The notes: generated by a model from the letters alone, not told the origin. Positions 1 through 6,400 are shown, counted from the stretch's first letter. The stretch: 6,597 nt of DNA from Myxococcales bacterium (GCA_027005175.1 JALTMC010000143.1:1-6597), one strand, 5' to 3'. Numbers and translations are program-made.

Positions 1-13
1 CTTTCAGTCCCCC

Positions 14-124
14 CTCTGCGGCTCTCTCTTCTCTGCGGCCCTCAGCGGCTCTCTCTTCTCTGCGGCCCTCAGCGGCTCTCTCTTCTCTGCGGCCCTCAGC
101 GGCTCTCTCTTCTCTGCGGCCCTC
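14..124. repeat. 27-bp tandem repeat array downstream of the 739-residue gene
   Basis: Three identical 27-bp units lie head to tail at 31-57, 58-84 and 85-111. A shortened 17-bp copy precedes them (14-30) and a partial 13-bp copy follows (112-124). Each unit starts CTCTGCGGCC and ends GGCTCTCTCTT. Inside the unit GCGGC recurs after 10 bp, and the short first copy differs by loss of exactly one such 10-bp step, which fits replication slippage. The unit length is a multiple of three, so some frames stay open: on the plus strand a stop-free frame runs from position 2 to a TGA at 146-148. That is expected of a low-complexity repeat and I do not call it a gene. The array lies about 30 bp past the stop codon of the gene at 156-2375 and may continue past the left edge. 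Confidence 0.95.
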
Positions 125-155
125 TGGAGCTTTGTGAATACGCACTGATCGTGGC

Positions 156-2375
156 TCAAACCGTTATGAGTAAGTTGGATAGTGTTGAAGGTGTAATTTG
201 TTGTAATGTTTCTTTGATGTGTTGTAGCTGTTTGTGTGCCTCTCCGCTATGAATAGGTTTAAGGCATTCTTTGAGTGAGGATGTCTGTTTTAGAAAGTTG
301 AGATAGGTTTCTTGTTCTAACAAACTTGGTGCTTTTTCTTGTAGCTGACCTAACAATTTTCCCAGACGTTTGGATAGCAAGCTTTGAATGAACTGCTGAC
401 CTTCGTTTAAGGTGTTTCTTATGATGGTTAGATCGGAATTCTGCTGGAATCTCTTGCTTTGCTGTAGTTCTTGTATTGCACTCTGAGCCTGTCCGGATGT
501 GAGTGAATATAATGCCTGATGGCCTGTTTTAAGCCACTGTGATACTTGTTTCATACTGGGGTGCTTGAGGTGTTGCTGTAGCTGTTCACAATATGCATGA
601 ATACCTTGTTCCAGCCTGCCTGATTCGTAGGCTTGTTGGTACTGCTGCACTGCTGAGAGTAACTGGACCTGTGATAACAATCGTTCGGGTTGGTGGGTTG
701 GTAGTTGTTCCATGGATTGACCCAATTGCTGGGACCATCGCATAGCTTGGCGGAAGTCGGGCTGTTGATTTACCTGCTGCCAGTTTTGAGTCATTTGTCT
801 CAGGTTTTGTGCTGTTTGTGGGAGTGTTAGGCTATTGATAAATCCCAAAGTAGGCTTCAGTCTTTGTATCGTTTGGTTGAGATGTGGTTCCTGCTTCTGA
901 AAAAGAGAGGCTTGGTGTGTTATACGTTGGATGGCCCTATCAAAGTTACCTGAGGTCAGATCTCCCACCAAGCGCATACCAGATTGAACATAGCCGAGTG
1001 TTTCACGGGCTTCTGGAAATTGCGAAAGCGGTGTCAATGTGTTGGCAAAACCCTGAAGGGCTGCGCCATACCTACCTTGTGCAATGTTTTGAATGGCTGT
1101 TACTCCTTGGCTTGCGTGTTGAAGGACCTGCTGGGTTGTACCACCTACGAGTGAGCCTGTAGCCCCCATCATTCCGGTGAGTCCTGATAGTGCTTGATCT
1201 GGGTTACCTTTCGCAGCTCCGTCGATGAACGTTGCTCCTGCTGTAGCGATTTGAAGTCCTTTTTGTGTGAACTGTGCTGCCTGAGCTAGCCCTTTTCCAA
1301 TTTGAGCAGCTCCTTTACCCAAGCTTCCTAAACTTTTGCCTACCTGACCGAGGCTTCCAGACACACTACCCAATGCTCCAAGGATAGCCAATGGGTTTTT
1401 ACTTTCAATAGCTTGAGCGAGAGAGTGACCTACTTGAACTGCTTTCGATGCGATTTTGAGTACGCTTCCAGCGACACCACTAACTGCACTTCCAACTCCA
1501 CCAGCCACGGATGCCAACGCTCCAATCACCTCAGCAACGTTTCCTTTGACTAAGCCCACAATGAACTTCACTCCTTGGTATGCGGCAAAGATCGCTGAGC
1601 CAACACCAGGGATTAAATTAAGCAAAGGAGATAAGAGATCGAAGATTTTCATGAGCACTTGGAGAGCCTTTTTCAGGAAGTCTCCAATCTTTTCCCAGAT
1701 ACTCTTTTTCTTCTTGAGTTTGGTGGATGCTTTGGGGATGTCTTTTGTGGTGGTTCTTGTATTCTGAGCTGGTTTTGTTGTGGTTCTTGTATTCTGAGTT
1801 GGGACAGGTTGTGTTTGTGCTTTTTTTATTTCGGGGTGGTTGGATAACGTTAAAAGTTGCTGTAAAAATCCATGCAATGACTGACTGAAGTCGGAAAGAG
1901 GGAGTGTTTGTGTGGCATGTATATTTCCAGTAAGCTGTCGAATGCTTTGTTGGAGTGGTGTGAGCACATGAGAGGGAAGCTTCTTTTGTTCCAATGTTGT
2001 TAGGAGAGATTCTCCTTCCATCTGTAAAGACTGGAGTGTTGCGGGTTCGGCTGCAAAGTGTTGTGCAGCCTTCTCGCTTTGCAAAGCCTGTGATATCTGT
2101 TGAATTGAGCGTGTTTGTCGCAAGCGGTTTAAGGCGTGTTGCAGGAGTTTCTCATCTACGTGATGGAGCTTCCTTTGCAGGTTGGTTCCATGAGGTTTGT
2201 TTTGTGAACTCTGATGGAGTTGGGGTTGTACAGGAAGAAAGTCATCTTTGCCTCGGAGTAACAACTCTATCTTTTTTGATGATGATGAAGGGGCTTGGCT
2301 CTCTTTTCTGTCGTCTGTGCTGAAGGGGATCAGGTGGGCGTTTTTTTGAGTTAATCCTGAACTTTTACGTAACAT
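156..2375 (-). CDS. Hypothetical 739-residue helical repeat protein with an IPGVG glycine-rich segment
   Basis: I do not recognise the family. The start is the ATG at 2373-2375 because AAGGAG sits 6 nt upstream; an ATG at 2388-2390 and a TTG at 2412-2414 are in frame but lack a good ribosome binding site. Visible parts: a polar, probably disordered N-terminus (1-65) with a Ser run; a Gln/Leu-rich helical region (66-185); a Thr/Lys linker repeating QNTRTTTK (194-211), ending in a Lys cluster (219-224); a hydrophobic Gly/Ala-rich segment (225-300) with IPGVG at 255-259 and a glycine-zipper-like run; and from about 270 to 722 a degenerate repeat of about 42 residues with the core (S/K)G-x4-A-h-x-x-h, where h is hydrophobic. 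Only two cysteines are present (596, 704). There is no signal peptide and no catalytic motif. The IPGVG segment resembles, by memory only, linkers in polymorphic toxins, so a secreted effector or scaffold is possible; a phage tape measure is less likely because no phage genes are near. It is probably transcribed alone, with a spacer of about 700 bp upstream. Confidence 0.88.
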   Translation of the reverse strand: MLRKSSGLTQKNAHLIPFSTDDRKESQAPSSSSKKIELLLRGKDDFLPVQPQLHQSSQNKPHGTNLQRKLHHVDEKLLQHALNRLRQTRSIQQISQALQSEKAAQHFAAEPATLQSLQMEGESLLTTLEQKKLPSHVLTPLQQSIRQLTGNIHATQTLPLSDFSQSLHGFLQQLLTLSNHPEIKKAQTQPVPTQNTRTTTKPAQNTRTTTKDIPKASTKLKKKKSIWEKIGDFLKKALQVLMKIFDLLSPLLNLIPGVGSAIFAAYQGVKFIVGLVKGNVAEVIGALASVAGGVGSAVSGVAGSVLKIASKAVQVGHSLAQAIESKNPLAILGALGSVSGSLGQVGKSLGSLGKGAAQIGKGLAQAAQFTQKGLQIATAGATFIDGAAKGNPDQALSGLTGMMGATGSLVGGTTQQVLQHASQGVTAIQNIAQGRYGAALQGFANTLTPLSQFPEARETLGYVQSGMRLVGDLTSGNFDRAIQRITHQASLFQKQEPHLNQTIQRLKPTLGFINSLTLPQTAQNLRQMTQNWQQVNQQPDFRQAMRWSQQLGQSMEQLPTHQPERLLSQVQLLSAVQQYQQAYESGRLEQGIHAYCEQLQQHLKHPSMKQVSQWLKTGHQALYSLTSGQAQSAIQELQQSKRFQQNSDLTIIRNTLNEGQQFIQSLLSKRLGKLLGQLQEKAPSLLEQETYLNFLKQTSSLKECLKPIHSGEAHKQLQHIKETLQQITPSTLSNLLITV
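1743..1802 (-). repeat. In-frame 30-bp direct repeat inside the 739-residue gene
   Basis: Two adjacent 30-bp units (1743-1772 and 1773-1802) differ at two positions. They encode the Thr/Lys linker QNTRTTTK-PA-QNTRTTTK at residues 194-211. Because the unit is ten codons long, gain or loss of copies would keep the frame and only change linker length. The linker separates the helical N-terminal part from the Lys cluster and the hydrophobic Gly/Ala segment. Confidence 0.9.
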
Positions 2376-2381
2376 CACAAA

Positions 2382-2387
2382 CTCCTT
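2382..2387 (-). promoter_or_regulatory. Shine-Dalgarno site of the 739-residue gene
   Basis: The minus strand reads AAGGAG here, 6 nt before the ATG at 2373-2375. It decides the start: using the upstream in-frame ATG (2388-2390) or TTG (2412-2414) would put this site inside the coding sequence and leave those starts without a comparable one. Confidence 0.85.
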
Positions 2388-2444
2388 CATCTGCTGGTTA
2401 TATGGATGATTCAACCTGGGTTATGTCAGTAAGAAAGCAAAGAA

Positions 2445-2495
2445 ACTGTCGTGTGTGGGGGATTCTCACACGGCATGATAAAAGTGGACGACAGT
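2445..2495 (-). promoter_or_regulatory. Nested inverted repeats in the probable 5' leader of the 739-residue gene
   Basis: ACTGTCGT at 2445-2452 pairs perfectly with ACGACAGT at 2488-2495. Between them GTGTG (2453-2457) can pair with CACAC (2467-2471) around a 9-nt loop. An alternative stem, CGTGTG (2450-2455) with CACACG (2467-2472), competes with the outer one. The element is 70 to 120 nt upstream of the start codon, so it could be a leader RNA structure or a protein-binding site. Function is unknown; no terminator T-run follows on the minus strand. Confidence 0.5.
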
Positions 2496-2514
2496 GCCTC
2501 CGACGTGTCATACC

Positions 2515-2539
2515 TATCGCAACACTCATGCCAGCGATA
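2515..2539. repeat. Short inverted repeat TATCGC/GCGATA
   Basis: TATCGC (2515-2520) and GCGATA (2534-2539) are perfect inverted arms with a 13-bp centre. The arms are about 19 bp apart centre to centre, which would suit a dimeric regulator or a weak stem. It lies about 140 bp upstream of the 739-residue gene. Six-base arms are common by chance, so this is weak. Confidence 0.35.
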
Positions 2540-2642
2540 AAGAATAGGGCGGGGGGTGGTTTTATGTGATTGAAATATAAGGGGGTACTGTGCTCTGCGC
2601 CTATGCTGTTTGAGAGCTTTGATAGAGGGGGTACAAATGAAC

Positions 2643-2685
2643 TGTGTCCAGGATCGATACAGCTCGTGTACAGAAGATGGACACA
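2643..2685. repeat. Eight-base inverted repeat TGTGTCCA/TGGACACA
   Basis: TGTGTCCA (2643-2650) and TGGACACA (2678-2685) are perfect inverted arms around 27 bp, which itself contains the palindromes ATCGAT and TGTACA. It sits next to the 50-bp direct repeat, in the spacer upstream of the 739-residue gene. Role unknown. Confidence 0.45.
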
Positions 2686-2691
2686 TCTCGA

Positions 2692-2786
2692 TGAGTCAGA
2701 TTTGTTCTGGAGGCTTGGTTCGCTGAAGGGGGAGAGCAACCTGAGTCAGCTCTGTTCTGGAGGCTTGGTTCGCTGAAGGGGGAGAG
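2692..2786. repeat. 50-bp-period direct repeat (two copies)
   Basis: Copies at 2692-2736 and 2742-2786 match at 43 of 45 positions, and the last 34 bp (2703-2736 and 2753-2786) are identical. The shared core contains TTCTGGAGGCTTGGTTCGC and ends AAGGGGGAGAG. There is no obvious hairpin within a unit. A period of 50 bp is not a multiple of three, so the repeat is unlikely to encode protein. It is unrelated by eye to the other arrays in the window. Confidence 0.95.
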
Positions 2787-2914
2787 TAATCCGACATGAT
2801 GGTATCGAACGTTGGACCGAAAGTCGCGCAAAGCCCTTTCCCGATTGTGGGACTGGTTGTATCTACAGCGAAGCGGATTGGAGAGGAGGGGAGTGGATGT
2901 CAAACCCTGAGATT

Positions 2915-3074
2915 GTTGGCCGAGGTTAGGAAAGTCAGAGTCTGGAAGCTGGCTATCAAGAGCATAACATTGCCTCTGAAAACAAAGCTGTTGGCCGAGG
3001 TTGGGAAAATCAGAATAGCATTGCCTCTGAAAACAAAGCTGTTGGCCGAGGTTAGGAAAGTCAGAGTCTGGAAG
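2915..3074. repeat. 51-bp-type repeat array directly downstream of the dehydrogenase gene
   Basis: The core GTTGGCCGAGGTT occurs at 2915, 2990 and 3041. The 34-bp copies at 2915-2948 and 3041-3074 are identical. The stretch 2968-3014 recurs at 3019-3065 (period 51) with two mismatches in 47 bp, including an identical 23-bp block with CTCTGAAAACAAAGC. The array is a mosaic: the first interval is 75 bp and the second 51 bp. It begins 6 bp past the dehydrogenase stop codon (3081-3083), so it would form the 3' untranslated region of that message. No clear stem-loop was seen in the unit. Confidence 0.95.
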
Positions 3075-3080
3075 AGCAGG

Positions 3081-6005
3081 CTATGCTTTCAATTGTTTGG
3101 TCGCGACGGGTAGGAGAGATTCTGCAAGGATTTCAATGGGGTGTTTGGCGCAGTATCCATCAACACCATCTTTGATCTGGTGTCGGCAGGATGTTCCCAC
3201 GGCAGTAACTTCTGCATCACCGCGTTTGCGAACAGCGGGAAAGAGTACAAGTTCTCCTATTTTCATGGAGACTTCGTATTTACTTTTGTCGTATCCGAAA
3301 GAGCCGGCCATTCCACAACAGCCGGAGGGGATTTCTTCTGCGGTTAAGTTGGGGACAAGTTGTAGCATATCAAGAGTTGGTTGTGTGCCCACTAGCGATT
3401 TTTGGAAACAGTGACCGTGCACTTTATAGGTGCGAGGTGGCAGTGATGGATCAAAGAGAGCTGTAAAGTGTCCAGATTTTGCTTCTCGAACAATAAACTC
3501 ATCAATCAAGAGGCAGCGCTCTGCGATTTGCTTCACGAGAGGATCTTCGGGAAAGAAGTCGATGTATTCGTCGCGAAAGGTAAGGACTGTAGAAGGCTCA
3601 ACACCGATAAGATAGGTATCCTCATCGAGCAGAGTCTGGAGGAGCTTGATATTCTTTTTTGCTAGCTTTTTGGTCATATGCAACAGACCTTTAGAGATCC
3701 GTGCACGACCATCTTCTTCCACGGGGGAAAGCTTTACTGTGTAGCCTGCTGCCTCTAGGACTGTGATGGCAGCGACACCGACTTTGGGCTCCCCATAGTT
3801 GATAAATGGATCAGCAAAAAAGTAGACCGTCTTGCCGTTCTTTCCGGCATTTGGGTGGGGAATATGATTCCAGAACCACTCCATTGTAGTGGGTGTGATA
3901 ATTGGTGGAATTTCTCGGCGGCTGTCAAAGCCAATTAACGTTTCCATCACTTTCTTGACGATTTTAAGCTTGATACTCCAGTTAAAGATGGGGGCAAAAA
4001 AGCGGTTGATCTTATTGACCAAACCGACCAAACCAAAGGCATATGCGCTGAGTGGTGTGCCCTGAATATCCCAGCGTTTTTGCAAGTATTCGTACTTTAG
4101 CTTGGCCATATCAACGGCAGAGGGACACTCTGATTTGCATGCCTTGCACTCTAGGCAAAGGTCCATGGCGTCATAGAGTTCTTGGTTTGTAAACCCACGA
4201 ACCGTACCTTCTGTGGCGAGTACAGTACGGAGGGTGTTGGCACGTCCACGTGTACTGTGTTGTTCTTCCAGAGTTCCTTGATAGGAGGGACACATTGTGC
4301 CTATAGCCAGGGGTGATTTGCGACAGGCCCCAGCACCATTACAAAACTCAGCGGCTCGCATAAAGCCCATGGTATCTTCAAAAGATAGGACAGTAGACAT
4401 GTCAACAGGTTTGTGGGGAAGCCGGAGATCCTCATCCATGGGAAGCGCATCAATAATTTTGTTGGGGTTGAAGATGTTGTTGGGGTCGAAGGCTTGCTTT
4501 ATTTCGCGTAGCCCTTGGTACAATTTCTTCCCAAAGAACTTTTCATGAAAAGGAGAGCGGACACGTCCGTCACCATGTTCACCAGAGACGGAGCCACCAA
4601 AGGAGATGACAAGGTCAACGATCTCATGGGACATCGCAACCATCTTTTTACGGTCGATAGGGTTTTTGAGGTTGAGTATGGGGCGCATATGCAGCTCACC
4701 AACGGAGGCATGAGCGTAATAGGTGCAGCGGGTACCGTATTTTTCCATGATCTTGCGAAAACCATCGATATATTCGGGCAGATTTTCGGGGGGAACTGCA
4801 GTATCTTCCATAAAAGTGACAGGTTTGCTGTCTCCTGGCATGGCCATGAGTACACCAAGCCCAGCTTTGCGGAATTTCCAGACCTTCCCTATGTCACTTC
4901 CCCACACTCTTGGCCATGTGTAGCCAAGGCCTTGGGCTTTCAAGGCTTTCTCTAGACTGTCGAGCTTGGCCTCTATCTCATCTTTATCTTCTCCATAGAA
5001 TTCGACGGCGAGGATAGATTGAGGCTCTCCTTCAATGAAGAACTGTAGATTTTGTGTGGCTGGATTGTCCCGAGCTAACTCAAGGATCACCTCATCCATT
5101 AACTCCACCGCGCAGGGGCCGTGTTTTATGGCTTCAACAGTTGCGGTGAGGGCGTCCGTTAAATTCTCGAACTGGATCGCCATCAGGCCATTCATTTTGG
5201 GTCGTGGTACCAGTTTGACACGAGCTTTGCTTATCAGCGCAAGAGTTCCTTCAGAGCCACAAATGAGGCGGCTCAAATTGAAGGGTTTGTTAGGGTCTGT
5301 CAGCTCGTCGAGAAGATAACCTGTGTTGCGACGCATGATCTTAGGGTAGCGAGTTTCGATCTCATCACGATACTCGTCGATCACACGTGTGACTTCTCGA
5401 TAGATGTGACCTTCTAGGTTGTCGAGACTCTTCTTTACTTCAAGCTCTTCCAATGTTAAATCAGAGAAGCGAGCCTGAGAGCCATCACTGAGAATGACAT
5501 CCATTTCCAGAGTGTGGTCGACAGTTTTCCCATAGAAGATAGAGTGGGCACCACAGGAGTTGTTGCCTATCATCCCACCGATCATCGCCCGGTTCGAGGT
5601 TGAAGTATCTGGTCCGTACATCAGGCCATGCTCTGCAACCATTCGTGACAACTCATCCTGGATAACACCTGGCTCAACCCAGGCCCACTCCGCTTCGGCG
5701 TTCACTTCAATAAGCTTGTTCATATACTTGGATACATCGACGACGATGCCTTTTCCCACACATTGCCCCGCCAGGGAGGTCCCGCCTGCACGTGGTATAA
5801 TGGGAACCTTGTTCTTATGGGCTATCTTCACGACTTCAACCAGATCAGCTTCGTGTCGCGGAATCACTACGCCATCCGGCTCTACTTGATAAATGGATGC
5901 ATCGGTTGAGTAGAGAATACGTGAGAGCTTATCTGTTCGAACTTCCCCTGTAACCCGACTTTCCAACGCTAAAAACGCTTTCTGAATAGCCTGATCTTGA
6001 GACAT
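3081..6005 (-). CDS. FAD- and Fe-S-binding D-2-hydroxyacid dehydrogenase (D-lactate/D-2-hydroxyglutarate dehydrogenase type)
   Basis: This is a one-chain flavoprotein of the D-lactate dehydrogenase/GlcD superfamily fused to a GlpC-like iron-sulfur part; the YdiJ-type family is about 1000 residues and this one is 974. Such enzymes oxidise a D-2-hydroxyacid to the 2-oxoacid and pass electrons through Fe-S clusters, usually to the respiratory chain at the inner face of the membrane. The FAD-binding domain spans about 43-265 (PRAGGTSLAGQ at 71-81; GPDTSTSNRAMIGG at 131-144). The substrate-side domain, about 270-520, has His432 and His439 in HASVGELHMRP and SGEHGDG at 474-480. Cluster ligands follow: Cys555, Cys561 and Cys572 in the first group, then Cys617, Cys620, Cys623 and Cys627 in a CxxCxxCxxxCP motif. 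The C-terminal cysteine-rich domain has HGHCFQ (863-868), SGCCGMAGSFGY (894-905) and Cys940. Nothing key is missing. The ATG at 6003-6005 is chosen for its AGGAG site; a 41-codon in-frame extension upstream overlaps a strong hairpin and does not look like protein. Substrate is not settled. Confidence 0.96.
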   Translation of the reverse strand: MSQDQAIQKAFLALESRVTGEVRTDKLSRILYSTDASIYQVEPDGVVIPRHEADLVEVVKIAHKNKVPIIPRAGGTSLAGQCVGKGIVVDVSKYMNKLIEVNAEAEWAWVEPGVIQDELSRMVAEHGLMYGPDTSTSNRAMIGGMIGNNSCGAHSIFYGKTVDHTLEMDVILSDGSQARFSDLTLEELEVKKSLDNLEGHIYREVTRVIDEYRDEIETRYPKIMRRNTGYLLDELTDPNKPFNLSRLICGSEGTLALISKARVKLVPRPKMNGLMAIQFENLTDALTATVEAIKHGPCAVELMDEVILELARDNPATQNLQFFIEGEPQSILAVEFYGEDKDEIEAKLDSLEKALKAQGLGYTWPRVWGSDIGKVWKFRKAGLGVLMAMPGDSKPVTFMEDTAVPPENLPEYIDGFRKIMEKYGTRCTYYAHASVGELHMRPILNLKNPIDRKKMVAMSHEIVDLVISFGGSVSGEHGDGRVRSPFHEKFFGKKLYQGLREIKQAFDPNNIFNPNKIIDALPMDEDLRLPHKPVDMSTVLSFEDTMGFMRAAEFCNGAGACRKSPLAIGTMCPSYQGTLEEQHSTRGRANTLRTVLATEGTVRGFTNQELYDAMDLCLECKACKSECPSAVDMAKLKYEYLQKRWDIQGTPLSAYAFGLVGLVNKINRFFAPIFNWSIKLKIVKKVMETLIGFDSRREIPPIITPTTMEWFWNHIPHPNAGKNGKTVYFFADPFINYGEPKVGVAAITVLEAAGYTVKLSPVEEDGRARISKGLLHMTKKLAKKNIKLLQTLLDEDTYLIGVEPSTVLTFRDEYIDFFPEDPLVKQIAERCLLIDEFIVREAKSGHFTALFDPSLPPRTYKVHGHCFQKSLVGTQPTLDMLQLVPNLTAEEIPSGCCGMAGSFGYDKSKYEVSMKIGELVLFPAVRKRGDAEVTAVGTSCRHQIKDGVDGYCAKHPIEILAESLLPVATKQLKA

Positions 6006-6012
6006 GGGTTTG

Positions 6013-6017
6013 CTCCT
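6013..6017 (-). promoter_or_regulatory. Shine-Dalgarno site of the dehydrogenase gene
   Basis: The minus strand reads AGGAG, 7 nt before the ATG at 6003-6005. It supports the 974-residue product over the longer open frame that starts at 6128. The base of a GC-rich hairpin lies 11 nt further upstream. Confidence 0.88.
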
Positions 6018-6028
6018 GTTTGGGTTCT

Positions 6029-6082
6029 GGCCGGGCTCGCGTGCGAGTTGATCCGGCCTTACGCCCTTATCGATTCGGGGCG
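6029..6082 (-). promoter_or_regulatory. GC-rich double hairpin in the dehydrogenase leader
   Basis: On the minus strand GGCCGG (6058-6053) pairs perfectly with CCGGCC (6034-6029), and inside it CTCGC (6047-6043) pairs with GCGAG (6040-6036), giving a 30-nt stem-loop with a small asymmetric bulge. Three bases further upstream CGCCC (6082-6078) can pair with GGGCG (6066-6062) around 11 nt. The pair lies between the promoter candidate and the ribosome binding site and is far more GC-rich than its surroundings. It has no T-run after it, so it is not a typical intrinsic terminator. A translational or RNA-stability control element, or a REP-like palindrome, are possible readings; neither is proven. 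Confidence 0.6.
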
Positions 6083-6194
6083 GCATACGGAGATCTCGCT
6101 GTGCGGTCTGGGTCCTGATATGGTACATCTCTGTAAACCACAGTTTCTTGCTCTTGAAGCGTGCCTCATTCTACATCGCTCCAAACCACCTCGC

Positions 6195-6224
6195 TATATA
6201 TGCGGACCCGCCGGGAGAAATCAA
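6195..6224 (-). promoter_or_regulatory. Candidate sigma70-type promoter of the dehydrogenase gene
   Basis: The minus strand has TTGATT (6224-6219) as a possible -35 and TATATA (6200-6195) as a possible -10, with an 18-bp spacer. Each hexamer matches the consensus at four of six positions. Transcription would start near 6188, giving a leader of about 180 nt that includes the double hairpin. This is the best candidate I see in the spacer, but it rests on pattern alone. Confidence 0.4.
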
Positions 6225-6289
6225 GATGACAGTCCCTGTAGGAGGCTGGTGGTGGAGTGTTTTTTTGTCTGTATCTCTTTGATAGGATA

Positions 6290-6363
6290 GGGAGTTCTTT
6301 CCTTTGTAGTGAGGCGAAGCTTGTCGGGAGTTCTTGCCTTTGTAGAGAGGCTCAAGGGAAGCT
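6290..6363. repeat. Degenerate repeat of about 36 bp downstream of the reductase gene
   Basis: The 26-bp stretches 6290-6315 and 6326-6351 match at 24 positions, with a period of 36 bp; the shared part begins GGGAGTTCTT and continues CCTTTGTAG. The adjoining 16 bp at 6348-6363 recur with one mismatch at 6427-6442, inside the last codons of the reductase gene. On the minus strand the array therefore reads as partial copies that follow the gene's own 3' end. Confidence 0.85.
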
Positions 6364-6379
6364 ACGATCTACAGATCGT
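6364..6379. repeat. Sixteen-base palindrome
   Basis: ACGATCT (6364-6370) and AGATCGT (6373-6379) are perfect inverted arms with a two-base centre. As RNA it would make a six-pair stem with a TACA loop. It lies about 40 bp downstream of the reductase stop codon on the minus strand and is followed on that strand by the 36-bp repeats, not a T-run. It could be an operator or part of a 3' end structure. Confidence 0.5.
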
Positions 6380-6400
6380 CGATCCAACAGGACAAATGAA

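Larger units (their letters stand above)
2376..3080. other. 705-bp non-coding spacer between the two complete genes
   Basis: No convincing gene was found on either strand. Open frames of up to about 115 codons exist, but their translations look random, and the longer minus-strand ones run through the 50-bp repeat. From right to left the spacer holds the 51-bp repeat array that starts at the dehydrogenase stop codon, then unique sequence (about 2787-2914), the 50-bp direct repeat, and three inverted repeats leading to the ribosome binding site of the 739-residue gene. The octamer GGGGGTAC also occurs twice (2581-2588 and 2627-2634). I found no convincing sigma70 promoter; a TATCAT at about 2476-2481 on the minus strand could be a -10 but has no good -35. 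I found no GC-rich hairpin followed by a T-run after the dehydrogenase gene. Confidence 0.75.

Noticed and set aside
2-148. Possible C-terminus of a plus-strand gene made of SAALSGSLF repeats
   Set aside because: The 27-bp unit has no stop in any plus frame, so openness is not evidence of coding; no non-repetitive coding part is visible in the window.
2476-2481. TATCAT on the minus strand as a -10 box for the 739-residue gene
   Set aside because: There is no acceptable -35 hexamer at 16-18 bp upstream, and it lies inside the loop of the nested inverted repeat; not strong enough to annotate.
2398-2903. Minus-strand open frames of about 85-115 codons in the spacer upstream of the 739-residue gene
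   Set aside because: Their translations show no domain-like pattern, they overlap each other in different frames, and the longer ones run through the 50-bp non-coding repeat, which explains the shared SPFSEPSLQN string.
2692-3074. CRISPR array
   Set aside because: The repeats are direct, but the intervening segments are themselves repeated or too short, there are only two or three copies, and no cas gene is present.
6006-6128. 41-codon N-terminal extension of the dehydrogenase
   Set aside because: The extension crosses the GC-rich hairpin and is Arg/Pro-rich with no likeness to the family N-terminus, while the ATG at 6003-6005 has AGGAG at a 7-nt distance.
6254-6268. Plus-strand T-run as an intrinsic terminator
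   Set aside because: The run of seven T at 6260-6266 has no GC-rich stem directly before it, and no plus-strand gene ends here.
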